From: GCA-002726655 sp046582185
GTDB taxonomy: Bacteria > Pseudomonadota > Gammaproteobacteria > Pseudomonadales > Azotimanducaceae
DNA: 64,000 nucleotides
Reading direction: 5' to 3'
NCBI GenBank assembly: GCA_046582185.1
Contig: JAYGEX010000034.1
Coordinates: forward strand, 21,140 to 85,139
A program made the position numbers and the translations under genes. Shown one piece after another: positions 51,697-61,167 of this stretch. The notes beneath the pieces were generated by a model, which saw only the letters and a list, made by a program, of their open reading frames with translations, did no database searches and was not told the DNA's origin. Numbering within the stretch: position 1 is the stretch's first letter; every line of letters starts with the position of its first letter.

Positions 51697-52256
51697 TTTG
51701 TTACCTTCACCAAGAATGTCGCCACGACGGCAGGATATCTACAAGGGCTGATCATACTAGCATTGCATGGGGGACCAAAATTTTCCTACCGGTCCGTATA
51801 AACTTTTACGGTGCTGCTAAGTTAAATGACAATCAACGTCAATTGCTAGATAAATGATCAAAAAATTTATGTTTTGCGGTGGTATTGCGTTAAAGGCATG
51901 GGACCCCTATGGTGACCAGAAACTGTCGTGATATATCCGAGATATTCATAAACAATAATGTGCTTCTCACGATATAACCATCAAGATGAATGATGCTAGG
52001 GCCACTTAAAGAATCGCCACCAAACTATAGGAGTAGTTTTAAATCAAAAATGATAGTGACATGAAATTGCCAGAAGTTGGCATGACTGAGGAGCAAAGGT
52101 ATTGGGGCAGACCATCAAGACCTGAACGCAACAAGCGTGAATAATTGACATTTGCGAAAAGGTAACCGACCTTGGTCTCAATATTCAGTTGGCCTGCAAT
52201 CGACGGAAAACAAAAACCGTCGTTAGGCTGAGAAGATTTTTACGGCGGGAGTTTTC
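51697..52256. other. Intergenic region upstream of the aminotransferase
   Basis: 560 AT-rich bases between divergent genes. No protein-like frame longer than a few codons and no recognised RNA. Presumably contains both promoters; GGCGGGAG at 52243-52250 is the ribosome site of the aminotransferase. Confidence 0.5.
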
Positions 52257-53657
52257 ATGATGAATAAAGAAAGCGGACTGAACAGTACAGAATATACCCG
52301 AGCAATTCAGGAACAGGACAATTTATTCCTGCATCCCTGGGAAAGTATGTCTGAACTTGGTAATAACAAACGCACCATTGTTACCCAGGCCGAAGGCGTT
52401 TATGTCTTTGACAGCGATGGCAATAAATTACTGGATGCACCAGCAGGCATGTGGTGTGTCAACGTCGGATATGGTCGTCAGGAGATTGCCGAGGCCATGG
52501 CAAAACAGGCTGTCGAGATGCCTTATTTTTCTCCCTTCCACATGGGAGCAGAACCTGCCAGCCGGCTGGCTAAAAAACTGGGCGAGCTGGCACCGGGTGA
52601 CCTAAACCATGTCTTTTTCACCACATGTGGTTCGACTGCGGTAGATTCAGCCTTACGCTTTCTTAGCTTCTACAACAATTTTCTTGGCCGAACCGAAAAG
52701 AAACATATTATATCCAGAGACGGTGCTTATCATGGCAGCACATACCTGAGCGCTTCAGTTTCCGGTAAGAGTCGCGACAAAGAGTTTATGGACATGGAGC
52801 AGCAGCTCATCCACTTCCTGTCATCACCCAATCCCACTAACAGGCCGGACGGCATGTCAGTAGCTCAGTTCTGTGACGCTGCGGTGAAGGAATTGGAAGA
52901 CAAAATTCTGGAGCTTGGCCCTGACAAAGTCGCTGGTTTTGTTGCTGAACCCATATTGGCATCAGGAGGCGTCATCATACCGCCGCAAGGCTACCATAAG
53001 GCTTGCCTTGAGGTTTGTCGTCGATATGACGTGCTCTATATTTCAGACGAAGTTGTCACTGCTTTCGGGCGCTTGGGCCATATGTTCGCCTCGGAAGAAG
53101 TCTTCGATATCGTGCCAGATATCCTTACCTGTGCAAAAGGTTTGACCTCCGGTTATGTTCCACTTGGTGCACTACTAATTTCCGACCGGCTATTAGAAGA
53201 TCTACGTGGCGAAGAGGAAAAAAAGGCGAGTTTTTCAAGTGGCTTTACCTACTCAGGACATCCAGTTTCATGTGCCGCAGCACTTGAGAATATCGATATC
53301 ATCGAACGTGAAGAAATGCTCCTACATGCGCGAGAAGTCGCACCTTATTTTCTTGAACAATTATCAACACTTGAGGATCTACCTCTGGTGGCGGAAGTGC
53401 GTGGAATCGGATTGATGGCAGGTGTCGTCTGTGCAATACCCGGCAAAGAGTCATTAGCGTTGGATACCGAAATAGGTACTCGAGTAGATAAGCATTGCCA
53501 GCGTCTGGGTTTGCTTGTGCGACCGATCTACCACATGTGTGTGATGTCACCACCCATCATCATTACCCGCAGCGAAATTGATGAAATGGTCCGTATCTTA
53601 AGGCAAGGCATTGAGCTTGCCACTGAGGATCTTAAAGTCGAAGGGATCTGGGATTGA
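52257..53657 (+). CDS. Class III PLP-dependent aminotransferase (omega-transaminase)
   Basis: 466 residues. TTCGSTAVDSALRF (phosphate-binding loop), AYHGSTYLSASVSG, VAGFVAEPILASGGVI, YISDEVVTAFGRLGHMFAS (Asp for the pyridine nitrogen) and the Schiff-base lysine K294 in CAKGLTSGYVP. DAPAGMWCVNVGYG near the N-terminus and a hydrophobic small-pocket pattern are typical of omega-amino-acid:pyruvate transaminases. A substrate such as beta-alanine, putrescine or taurine is possible but not shown. An adjacent ATG at 52260 is an equal start. Confidence 0.92.
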   Translation: MMNKESGLNSTEYTRAIQEQDNLFLHPWESMSELGNNKRTIVTQAEGVYVFDSDGNKLLDAPAGMWCVNVGYGRQEIAEAMAKQAVEMPYFSPFHMGAEPASRLAKKLGELAPGDLNHVFFTTCGSTAVDSALRFLSFYNNFLGRTEKKHIISRDGAYHGSTYLSASVSGKSRDKEFMDMEQQLIHFLSSPNPTNRPDGMSVAQFCDAAVKELEDKILELGPDKVAGFVAEPILASGGVIIPPQGYHKACLEVCRRYDVLYISDEVVTAFGRLGHMFASEEVFDIVPDILTCAKGLTSGYVPLGALLISDRLLEDLRGEEEKKASFSSGFTYSGHPVSCAAALENIDIIEREEMLLHAREVAPYFLEQLSTLEDLPLVAEVRGIGLMAGVVCAIPGKESLALDTEIGTRVDKHCQRLGLLVRPIYHMCVMSPPIIITRSEIDEMVRILRQGIELATEDLKVEGIWD

Positions 53658-53708
53658 GCGACATTGACTGAAAGAGTTAAGCGCTCACACTGGGCCAGAA
53701 CGACTTGT

Positions 53709-54095
53709 TTAATGTTTCAGTATTTTGATTTGTTCTGCATTAATTCCACTTTTCGGTCGAATTGGTTTCTTAAACATGCTGGCTAAGATGATCCCAAACA
53801 CCGCGATTAGAAAAAACAGGAACAATAAAAGTGCAGAGCTATCGTCCATATTGAATGAACCACCAATTGTAGCTGCTAGCAATCCCAATAAAATTGCACA
53901 TATTGATATCAGGCCAAGCAATAATGCCAAACCTGAACCAGGCCCTTTTAGTCTTGGGAAAAACTGACTGACTGCAACAAGGCATCCAGTTGCAATAATT
54001 ACCCAGAACCACATGCCAGCGCCCATCATGCTCTGAGATAACGCAGATGTAGCAAAGCATCTTATCGCAAAAAGTATACCTATGACTTTGTTCAT
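53709..54095 (-). CDS. Hypothetical small membrane protein
   Basis: 128 residues from ATG 54095 (a longer frame would overlap the LLM gene). An N-terminal hydrophobic segment that could be a signal (NKVIGILFAIRCFATSAL), then three strongly hydrophobic segments: WFWVIIATGCLVAVSQF, LALLLGLISICAILLGLLAA and ALLLFLFFLIAVFGIILASM. A basic tail (FKKPIRPKSG) suggests a cytoplasmic C-terminus. No family recognised. It lies 44 bases after the LLM stop on the same strand. Confidence 0.55.
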   Translation of the reverse strand: MNKVIGILFAIRCFATSALSQSMMGAGMWFWVIIATGCLVAVSQFFPRLKGPGSGLALLLGLISICAILLGLLAATIGGSFNMDDSSALLLFLFFLIAVFGIILASMFKKPIRPKSGINAEQIKILKH

Positions 54096-54138
54096 ATTCG
54101 CATCATCATTTAGGGTGCATGTGACCGCCTGGAACCCT

Positions 54139-54987
54139 TTACTGCTGAACTCCGTGGGGCAATTCTTCAACTGCCTGTTGCAACTTCTGCAGATGTTCAT
54201 CACTGCTTAGCCCTGCACCCAGAGTTCGCAGGCAAAGATGGGTAAGGCCTGCATCATGCCAATTCTCTACCCGAGACTTCCATTCGGCTTCCCGCGGACC
54301 TACGACAGCGACACCAGCCTCCATACCGATATCGTCCGGGTTTCGCCCTGCGGATTCTGCCTGGCGTGAGATTGAATCACGAACAGAGGGGAATTCTTCA
54401 GGGTTACACAAGACTAGCCAGCCATCCGCCTGTTGACCTATTCGGCGAACGACTGCACTGGTCGGAGCTGATGCCGCACCAATCCATATTGGGATCGGCC
54501 TCTGTACGGGTAACGGGTTTAGTCCTACACCCTCAACCTGGTCAAACTCCCCGGAGAAATTGACTTCCTCAGAAGACCACAACTGCTTAAGCAACTGCAG
54601 CTGTTCGTCACACCGCCGGCCTCGCGTATGGAAATCCATACCCAATGCTGCATATTCTTCCGGACTACCCCCGACACCAACTCCAATTCTCACTCTGCCC
54701 CCTGTCAGGATGTCCAGTTCAGCCGCCTGCTTAGCGAAAAGCACTGTTTGCCTCGCTGGCAAAATCACTACTGAAGGGAAAAGCTCGATTTTCTCTGTAA
54801 CGCCTGCAATGTACGCCAGGAGCATCATTGATTCATGCAAGTGTTTATTGCCCGGGCGGGCGATCTGTTCAGGAACCCTTAGATGATTCAGTCCTAGCTC
54901 TTCTGCCAACTGTGCATAAGCCTTAATGGCACCAAGGTCGTTTTGCATTTCTCTTACCGGTAAGGACACGCCAATCTTCATATTCAT
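54139..54987 (-). CDS. Luciferase-like (LLM class) flavin/F420-type oxidoreductase
   Basis: 282 residues. Bacterial-luciferase-fold TIM barrel: KIGVSLPVREMQNDLGAIK, EELGLNHLRVPEQ, RQTVLFAKQAAELDILTGGRVRIGVGVGG, EVNFSGEFDQVEGVGLNPLPVQRPIPIWIGAAS. GGRVRIGVGVG is the hallmark loop. Uses FMNH2 or F420; in Gammaproteobacteria FMN is more likely. Substrate unknown; the neighbouring Baeyer-Villiger monooxygenase suggests degradation of cyclic terpenoid- or steroid-like compounds. Confidence 0.88.
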   Translation of the reverse strand: MNMKIGVSLPVREMQNDLGAIKAYAQLAEELGLNHLRVPEQIARPGNKHLHESMMLLAYIAGVTEKIELFPSVVILPARQTVLFAKQAAELDILTGGRVRIGVGVGGSPEEYAALGMDFHTRGRRCDEQLQLLKQLWSSEEVNFSGEFDQVEGVGLNPLPVQRPIPIWIGAASAPTSAVVRRIGQQADGWLVLCNPEEFPSVRDSISRQAESAGRNPDDIGMEAGVAVVGPREAEWKSRVENWHDAGLTHLCLRTLGAGLSSDEHLQKLQQAVEELPHGVQQ

Positions 54988-55471
54988 AACCTACGCAAAA
55001 TGATCATAGTGCCTGCGCTATTCCACGGATGCAAAAGTTAAAGATACAACGTTTCTAACGTTACCGGGTTTAGATGAGTTGATGCCAACAGGGAGGAGAG
55101 TTCGATATGTTTCTGCTTCTTTGAGTGAAGTTAGTCGAGTAACCACTGACTATTCTGCGCCTGAATTTCGTAATTTGATCAATGCTTCAGTCAAAGTTTG
55201 TAATGAGTAGGGTCGTTGGGTGCCGCGGATGCTGCACGTTAACAGAGATGGTGGAAATGACTAATGTTGGAATTGTCGAGATTTACACCTGCTCCTGATC
55301 GTACAACCCGCTCACTGATACTTGCGGCAGAACTCAAGCATGCATGTCCAGAAAAGGTAATTTAACACCGGGGTGCCTATGTGTTGATTGACACATACAA
55401 TGCAGAAGGTTGGCAGAGACGCCAGATTGCAATATGGTGTACAGGTTTTCAGTATCAAGCAGAGAAATGCC
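54988..55471. other. Intergenic region between divergent LLM and monooxygenase genes
   Basis: About 480 bases. No protein-like frame other than an upstream extension of the monooxygenase frame (from 55388) that lacks similarity to the family N-terminus. No clear promoter pair or RNA found. Confidence 0.5.
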
Positions 55472-57082
55472 ATGAGTACAAAACCACTAGAACTGGATGT
55501 CGCCATTGTGGGTGCAGGGTTTTCCGGTATGTATGCTTTGCATCGAGTTCGGGATCAATTGGGCTTGAATACCCAGGTGTTTGAAGCAGGCGACGGTGTG
55601 GGTGGAACCTGGTATTGGAATCGGTATCCCGGTGCGCGCTGCGATTCTGAAAGCTACTACTACTCCTACTCGTTCTCCGAAGAGTTGGATCAGGAATGGG
55701 TCTGGTCCAGTCGATATCCAGATCAGGCCGAAATTCTTCTTTACCTCGAACATGTTGCGCAGCGGTTTGACCTGAACAAAGACATCCGCTTTGGTACGCG
55801 CATAGTGTCGGTGCACTTTGATGACACATCCAATCGCTGGTTGTTAAAGACAAATAAAAATGACCTTGTGTCAGCTCAGTTTGTGATCAGTGCTGTTGGC
55901 TGTCTGTCGAGTGCGAATACACCAAATTTTAAAGGTCTCGATCAATTTGGCGGAGACTGGTATCACACTGGCGCATGGCCACACGAGCGTGTCGATTTTT
56001 CTGGCAAGCGAGTGGGTCTAATTGGTACTGGTTCGACCGGTATTCAGGCGACACCTGTCATCGCAGAAGAAGCGCAACATCTGACGGTTTTTCAACGGAC
56101 ACCCAACTTCACGATTCCGGCGAATAACGCACCGTTGAGTGCTGAGGCGACGCAGGAAATCAAAGCTAACTATCGTCAAATCCGCGAGACCTGTAAGGCT
56201 TCTGCCGGTGGGTTTCCTTTTGCGACAATTGAACGGCTCGCCGCTGATGTGACAGATGAAGAGCGTGAGAAAATTTACAGCGATCTGTGGGATCAAGGCG
56301 GCTTTCGATTCCTTGCCGAGAGTTTTGCAGATCTGACAATTGATGAAGCAGCCAACGAGACGGCTGCCAACTTCATCCGCAACAAGATTAAACAGATCGT
56401 AAAGGACCCATCGGTTGCTGAGCTATTGTTACCGACAGATCACCCCTATGGCACAAAAAGACCGCCCATTGATACTAACTATTACGATACGTTCAACCGT
56501 GAGAACGTGGAGCTCGTGAACGTTCGCGATGCACCAATTGTTGAGATTACGCACAGTGGTGTAAAAACGACGCAGGGCGACTACGATCTCGATGTGCTGG
56601 TTTTTGCGACGGGCTTCGACGCAATGACTGGGCCGCTGCTTGCGATGGATGTACGCGGCACTAATGGCGTGACTCTGAATGAAGCATGGGAGGCAGGGCC
56701 AAGAACTTATCTTGGATTGCAAGTTGCCGGTTTTCCTAACCTATTTACCATCACGGGTCCTGGCAGTCCTTCAGTATTAACGAATATGCCGGTGTCAATT
56801 GAACAACATGTTGAATGGGTTACGGACTGTATTGAGTATCTTCGAAAACATGGGTTTTCCCGCATTGAAGCCAAAGATGATGCACAGGAAGATTGGGTAA
56901 AATTTGTTTCAGATCAGGCGGACGAAACGCTCTACCCAAAGGCAAACTCATGGTATGTCGGTGCAAACATACCAGGCAAATCTCGAGTGTTCATGCCGTT
57001 TGTTGGTGGTCTGGATGTATACCGCGGATTGTGTGATGAAGTGGTGAAAGACGGCTACAGGGGGTTTGCGCTCAGTAGTTAA
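55472..57082 (+). CDS. Type I Baeyer-Villiger flavin monooxygenase (cyclohexanone monooxygenase-like)
   Basis: 536 residues from ATG 55472, giving an N-terminus aligned with the family (LDVAIVGAGFSGMYALHRVR, FAD motif G14-x-G-x-x-G19). GGTWYWNRYPGARCDSESYYYSYSF is typical of cyclohexanone/phenylacetone monooxygenases. The diagnostic fingerprint F-x-G-x3-H-x3-W-P is at F159-P170. The NADP motif is GLIGTGSTGIQ. The C-terminal part has DVLVFATGFDAMTGPL and FTITGPGSPSVLTNM. It inserts oxygen next to a ketone to give an ester or lactone. Stand-alone on the plus strand, followed by gene fragments. Confidence 0.93.
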   Translation: MSTKPLELDVAIVGAGFSGMYALHRVRDQLGLNTQVFEAGDGVGGTWYWNRYPGARCDSESYYYSYSFSEELDQEWVWSSRYPDQAEILLYLEHVAQRFDLNKDIRFGTRIVSVHFDDTSNRWLLKTNKNDLVSAQFVISAVGCLSSANTPNFKGLDQFGGDWYHTGAWPHERVDFSGKRVGLIGTGSTGIQATPVIAEEAQHLTVFQRTPNFTIPANNAPLSAEATQEIKANYRQIRETCKASAGGFPFATIERLAADVTDEEREKIYSDLWDQGGFRFLAESFADLTIDEAANETAANFIRNKIKQIVKDPSVAELLLPTDHPYGTKRPPIDTNYYDTFNRENVELVNVRDAPIVEITHSGVKTTQGDYDLDVLVFATGFDAMTGPLLAMDVRGTNGVTLNEAWEAGPRTYLGLQVAGFPNLFTITGPGSPSVLTNMPVSIEQHVEWVTDCIEYLRKHGFSRIEAKDDAQEDWVKFVSDQADETLYPKANSWYVGANIPGKSRVFMPFVGGLDVYRGLCDEVVKDGYRGFALSS

Positions 57083-57101
57083 TGTCGCAAAGAAAAATCG
57101 T

Positions 57102-57396
57102 CTGGTTTAGCGTAGATATTCTGAAACGACATCACAGAATTGCGTAGTGCTCGCAGTTCCAGCCTGATCCGGCGTAAGGTGGGCGGCATCAGCGTATACC
57201 TTTTCAACCGCAGAGATCAGACGTTCACTTTCAGCGACGTAACCCAGATATTCGAGCATCATTGCAGCAGAAAATATGGTTGCGGTTGGGTTGATAATGT
57301 TCTGCCCCATGATGTCCGGCGCGGATCCGTGCGCAGATTCAAAGTAGGCATATCCTCTGCCATAACAACCGCTAGGTGCAAGGCCCAGACCACCAA
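57102..57396 (-). pseudogene. C-terminal fragment of an isocitrate/isopropylmalate dehydrogenase-family gene
   Basis: Nearly identical to 62050-62342, the 3' end of the intact dehydrogenase gene. It encodes the last part (ESAHGSAPDIMGQNIINPTA ... ending in SEYLR with TAA at 57107) and breaks off abruptly where the amidohydrolase-like fragment starts at about 57398. No start codon or N-terminal two thirds. Clearly a duplicated, truncated copy. Confidence 0.88.
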
Positions 57397-57397
57397 C

Positions 57398-57954
57398 CAG
57401 GCCGTGAATATGTGCCCGGGCAGATTCACCGTTCTGACCGAATGGCTGAGACAGGTTTGTTTGATGATGGCAGGAAGGGAATACGCCGGTTGACAGATCC
57501 TGATCTGCGCATCAGGGATCAGGATCGTGATGGTGTGCAGGCGGAAGTATTGTACGGAATCTTGGGGGCGTCTTCCCGTATCGGCCTGGTTCCCGAAGCT
57601 TGCATGACTTTTTACTTGCCTCGCATTGTCGGCCTCGCCAGAGCAGCAGAAATCCTCTATACGGGCCGCCAGGTCAGTGCGGAGGAGGCGATGAGCATGG
57701 GCTTGGTCAATCAGGTTGCTGAACCTGAAGATCTGGATCTTGCTGTTAATACCATGGTACGTACATTGGCGGATGCTGCGCCTATAGCGATTCAGTTAAC
57801 GCGCCGCGAGCTCTATCGGGGATTGGAAGGCACTTTTGGTGGTCAATTAGAGATGGAATTGTTTCGCCAGAAATTTGCCGGTCGTTCATTGGATGCACGA
57901 GAAGGCCCAAGGGCGTTTATGGAGAAGAGAAAGCCGGATTTTCAGGGTCGATAG
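57398..57954 (+). pseudogene. Chimeric ORF: amidohydrolase fragment fused in frame to the C-terminal half of an enoyl-CoA hydratase
   Basis: An open frame from about 57376 to TAG at 57952. Its first part (GREYVPGQIHRSDRMAETG, DLRIRDQDRDGVQAEVLYG) is an internal piece of the Amidohydrolase_2-type gene whose other copy lies at 63263-63590. After about 57575 it switches to crotonase sequence: IGLVPEACMTFYLPRIVG, YTGRQVSAEEAMSMGLVNQV and a typical C-terminus. The join is in frame, so the fusion is open for 185 residues, but the hydratase N-terminal half (CoA-binding and first oxyanion-hole motifs) is missing. The region upstream is the dehydrogenase fragment on the other strand. Best read as a rearrangement product, not a functional gene. 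Confidence 0.75.
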
Positions 57955-58170
57955 TTTGTGATCCATCACTTGCACCTCGATTCCTTGCTAGGCATCCAGG
58001 AGACCTCTGATTAAATCTAATAGGCAGGCTGAGCTGAAGGCAGAGGGACACGATGTCTGGGTATTCGGTCTGTTCATCATGTAAATTTTTCACCGAAATA
58101 TTTTTGTCGGTTTTAATTCTGTTGTTGGTGTATAAGACTTTGATATTGATATCTGTAGTAGGAACAGAAT

Positions 58171-61023
58171 ATGGCAGTCTTGGCTCGATTTCTCAGTAAG
58201 TTAAAAACTAAGCCTAAAACCCTGGAAGAACAGCTCGCCGAGCTCGATCAAGCACCGATGGAGGTGCTGTTAACTATCGCTGTCGAAGACGGTAGCGATG
58301 TCTTGCGTCTGGCGGCCATAGCTCGATTGGATTACGGACCAGCGCTAATTACGCTGGCATATGACGGCGGTATTGCCAGTGTGCAACAAAAAGCCCGGCA
58401 GCGTCTTGCCGAGCTGATTGATCAAGGCACAATCACACTGGATCAGCTTGCTGCTGACGGTGTTGATCTCATGTCGCAGTTTGCGGTGGTGGGATTTTGC
58501 CGGCAGGATGATTTATTAGAGCAGTTGTTGAACTCGAGCAGTGACGAGGATTTTTTCTATCAGATAGCATTGGAAGGCATGTCGATTAAGTTGCGACAGC
58601 TGGCTGCAGAAAAGATTGAAGATGAAGAACGGCTTAAAAATTTATTGAAAAAAACAAAAGGCAAAGACAAACAAGTCTACAAAATTGTAAAGGGAAAGTG
58701 TGATGTCTTCCGCGATCGGGAGCAGCGTGCAGCACAAATCCAGACCGAGATTGTTAGCTTGTGTGAACGTTTGGAAGCCCATAGTAAACGGCCCTTCGAT
58801 AAACTATTTACCGCCCGTTGCAATCATCTGCAGGAGCAGTGGACGTTACTGCAAGCGCAAGCCCATGAACCTATCGTAGCGCGGATACAGCAGGCCACGT
58901 TGGAATGCCAGCAAACCATTGATGCTTTCTTGAAACAGCAGGCTGATGTTGAGGCGCGGGAGTTGGCCATAGCCAATGCAACTGCGCAGCAAGCAACGAT
59001 TATAGACAAGCTCCGTGGCGTACTTGCTCACCTGTTTGTTTGTCCTGCCACTGAGGAAGAGCTTCAGTCGACTGAAGCTCTTCTGGAAGAATGCCATCAG
59101 CAGTGGCTAGATGCCGCTCAGTATAATCCGGCGCAGAAAACTGATGAAAAAACGCTTAAGCAATTAGGAGATGGGATCGAGTTTCAGTTACAACAATTGC
59201 AGCAGCATGGCAGTCTAATTGATCATCTGGCATGTTTCAGTGGCATACAGGCAGAGACTTCTGCTGAAACTGATCTTGATACGGCCAATGTCGACGCTGA
59301 AACATCCAACGCTTCCGCTTTCGACGATTTACGGGCTCGTATAAAAACCGCTGACTTTCTTACCGCAGATTTGCAACCGCAGCCGTTGTTAGATGCAATG
59401 ACCCTAATTTCTGAACGGGAAAAGCAAGGGGCGGAGAAAAAACAGGCGAAGAATAATCAGTTACGTCATCTGAGTGCTTTAATCCGTAAGGCCCAGTCCG
59501 CAACCGATTCCGGACAGTCCAGTCCAGCCGTGGGTATTAGGCGCACAATTGAAGAAAAACGGTCGAAATTGGAAGCCATGCCGAGCTATTTATCCAAGCA
59601 GTTGGAACAGTTGGATACTGCTTTAGAAAAACTACTGGATTGGAAAGATTATGTGGTCGAACCAAAAAAGCAACAATTAGTTGAACAAATGCAGGCGCTG
59701 GTCGAAAGTCGGGAAAGCCCAAAAGTGCTGGCCACTAAAATCAGTCGCTTACAGAATGAGTGGAAGGGCTTGAGTAAAGGCGCCCAGGATCAGACCTTGT
59801 GGGAGACGTTTCATCAATTAGCTCAGCAGGCTTACCAGCCCTGTAAGGTTTTCTTCGATCAGCAAGCTAAAATTCGAAACGATAATTTGGAAAAACGAAT
59901 CCAGATGGTCACTCAATTAGAAAATTATTATTCGGCTCAGCAGTGGGATGGAGAAGAAGAAGCAGAGTCCGTTGACTGGCGTGCCGTCGAAAAATTACTC
60001 ACAACCGCGATTAAAGAGTGGCGCAGTTATGCCCCTTTTGAGCGAACGGCGAATAAACCGGTTCAGCAAGGTTTTGATCGCATGTTAGATGCGATAAGAG
60101 CAAAGTTGAACGAGCACTACCAGAAAAATGCAGATATAAAACGTCAGCTTATCGAGCAGGTACTAAAGCTTTTGGATCTACAGGATAATCGTAACGCGGT
60201 AGAAGATGTTAAACGGTTGCAGGGAAAGTGGAAACTAGCTGGGGCTGCTTCGCGTAAAGACGAGCAGGTTTTATGGAAGGCCTTCCGCAAAGGCTGCGAT
60301 GCAATATTTGAAAAGCGACGGCAGCAAACGGAAGCGTTTAAAGAAGAACTTGATGTCAATAAAAATGCTGCGCTGGCACTGCAGCATGAAGTTGAGGGCT
60401 TGCTGAAACTATCAGGTAAAGCCCTACTGGACGCCAGAGCCCGGGTTGCAGAAATTCAGAATGAATATAAAGCGGTGGGTAGTTTACCCAAGGCGAATGA
60501 GAAAAATTTGAATCAGGCTTTCTATAAATCCATCGAGAATTTTGATATCAGGGTGTCGCAGCAAATTAAGGCAGCTAAGGGGCAAGTATGGCTGGATTGT
60601 CTGGCTGCGGCGGATAAAATTCGGCTGTATCAAATTGCTGAGAATGTAGCGGCTGCGGAAGCTCTTGAGCAAGAGGCCAGGGCGTTTATCTCTAGTATTG
60701 AGCAATGGCCGAAAAATGGATTGGCGACACTTGAACAGAAAATGGCTCAAGGAGCTGGCGATGCAACTCAAGCAGAGAATGAGAAGGCGCTGAAAATGTT
60801 TTGTATTCGCGCCGAAATACTGTGCGACCGACAAACGCCAGATGAAGATAAGGCTCTACGCATGCAGTATCAAATGTCGCGTCTGGAACAGGGGCTTGGA
60901 CAAAAAACGCCTGATATAAATGCTGAAATGAACGCGATGATTTTTGAGTGGGTGGCGGTGGGGCCGGTGTCGACGGTGATCTATCAACCCTTACTCGAGC
61001 GTTTTCAGCAGTGTCTTTCCTGA
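58171..61023 (+). CDS. DUF349 repeat protein
   Basis: 950 residues, long and highly charged, mostly alpha-helical coiled coil. The N-terminal 150 residues have a HEAT-like character (VLRLAAIARLDYGPALITLA, IKLRQLAAEKIEDEERL). From about 170 on, several DUF349 units can be seen, each with the pattern L-x-x-x-W-K/R-x-x-(G)-x-x-x-K-x-x-x-x-L-W-x-x-F (for example RLQGKWKLAGAASRKDEQVLWKAF and RLQNEWKGLSKGAQDQTLWETF). Size and architecture match the large cytoplasmic DUF349 proteins of Gammaproteobacteria, whose function is not established. Monocistronic. Confidence 0.88.
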   Translation: MAVLARFLSKLKTKPKTLEEQLAELDQAPMEVLLTIAVEDGSDVLRLAAIARLDYGPALITLAYDGGIASVQQKARQRLAELIDQGTITLDQLAADGVDLMSQFAVVGFCRQDDLLEQLLNSSSDEDFFYQIALEGMSIKLRQLAAEKIEDEERLKNLLKKTKGKDKQVYKIVKGKCDVFRDREQRAAQIQTEIVSLCERLEAHSKRPFDKLFTARCNHLQEQWTLLQAQAHEPIVARIQQATLECQQTIDAFLKQQADVEARELAIANATAQQATIIDKLRGVLAHLFVCPATEEELQSTEALLEECHQQWLDAAQYNPAQKTDEKTLKQLGDGIEFQLQQLQQHGSLIDHLACFSGIQAETSAETDLDTANVDAETSNASAFDDLRARIKTADFLTADLQPQPLLDAMTLISEREKQGAEKKQAKNNQLRHLSALIRKAQSATDSGQSSPAVGIRRTIEEKRSKLEAMPSYLSKQLEQLDTALEKLLDWKDYVVEPKKQQLVEQMQALVESRESPKVLATKISRLQNEWKGLSKGAQDQTLWETFHQLAQQAYQPCKVFFDQQAKIRNDNLEKRIQMVTQLENYYSAQQWDGEEEAESVDWRAVEKLLTTAIKEWRSYAPFERTANKPVQQGFDRMLDAIRAKLNEHYQKNADIKRQLIEQVLKLLDLQDNRNAVEDVKRLQGKWKLAGAASRKDEQVLWKAFRKGCDAIFEKRRQQTEAFKEELDVNKNAALALQHEVEGLLKLSGKALLDARARVAEIQNEYKAVGSLPKANEKNLNQAFYKSIENFDIRVSQQIKAAKGQVWLDCLAAADKIRLYQIAENVAAAEALEQEARAFISSIEQWPKNGLATLEQKMAQGAGDATQAENEKALKMFCIRAEILCDRQTPDEDKALRMQYQMSRLEQGLGQKTPDINAEMNAMIFEWVAVGPVSTVIYQPLLERFQQCLS

Positions 61024-61024
61024 C

Positions 61025-61101
61025 TGAAAGCCAAATCGCCTTGGGGGTTGTCCCGAACTTTTTATAAGCCAAATCGAGTTGATGGATGTCCCGAACTTTT
61101 T
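61025..61101 (+). repeat. Two tandem copies of a 37-38-base sequence
   Basis: AAGCCAAATCG-(variable 8-11 bases)-GTTGTCCCGAACTTTTT is followed directly by a second copy ending ATGTCCCGAACTTTTTT. The only substantial difference is in the middle. The T-run at the end of each could act in termination after the DUF349 gene but no hairpin is obvious. Confidence 0.6.
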
Positions 61102-61167
61102 TCCTTGAGGTTTCATAGAACCTTAGAACGATTGTGAAACACACACCTATTAGAGGAGGTGATAGAT

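Noticed and set aside
53650..53690. Possible terminator after the aminotransferase (GAGCG ... CGCTC)
   Set aside because: Only five pairs over a 20-base loop and no T-run downstream.
57376..57954. A genuine enoyl-CoA hydratase gene
   Set aside because: The first third is amidohydrolase sequence also present at 63450-63590 and the crotonase N-terminal half is absent.
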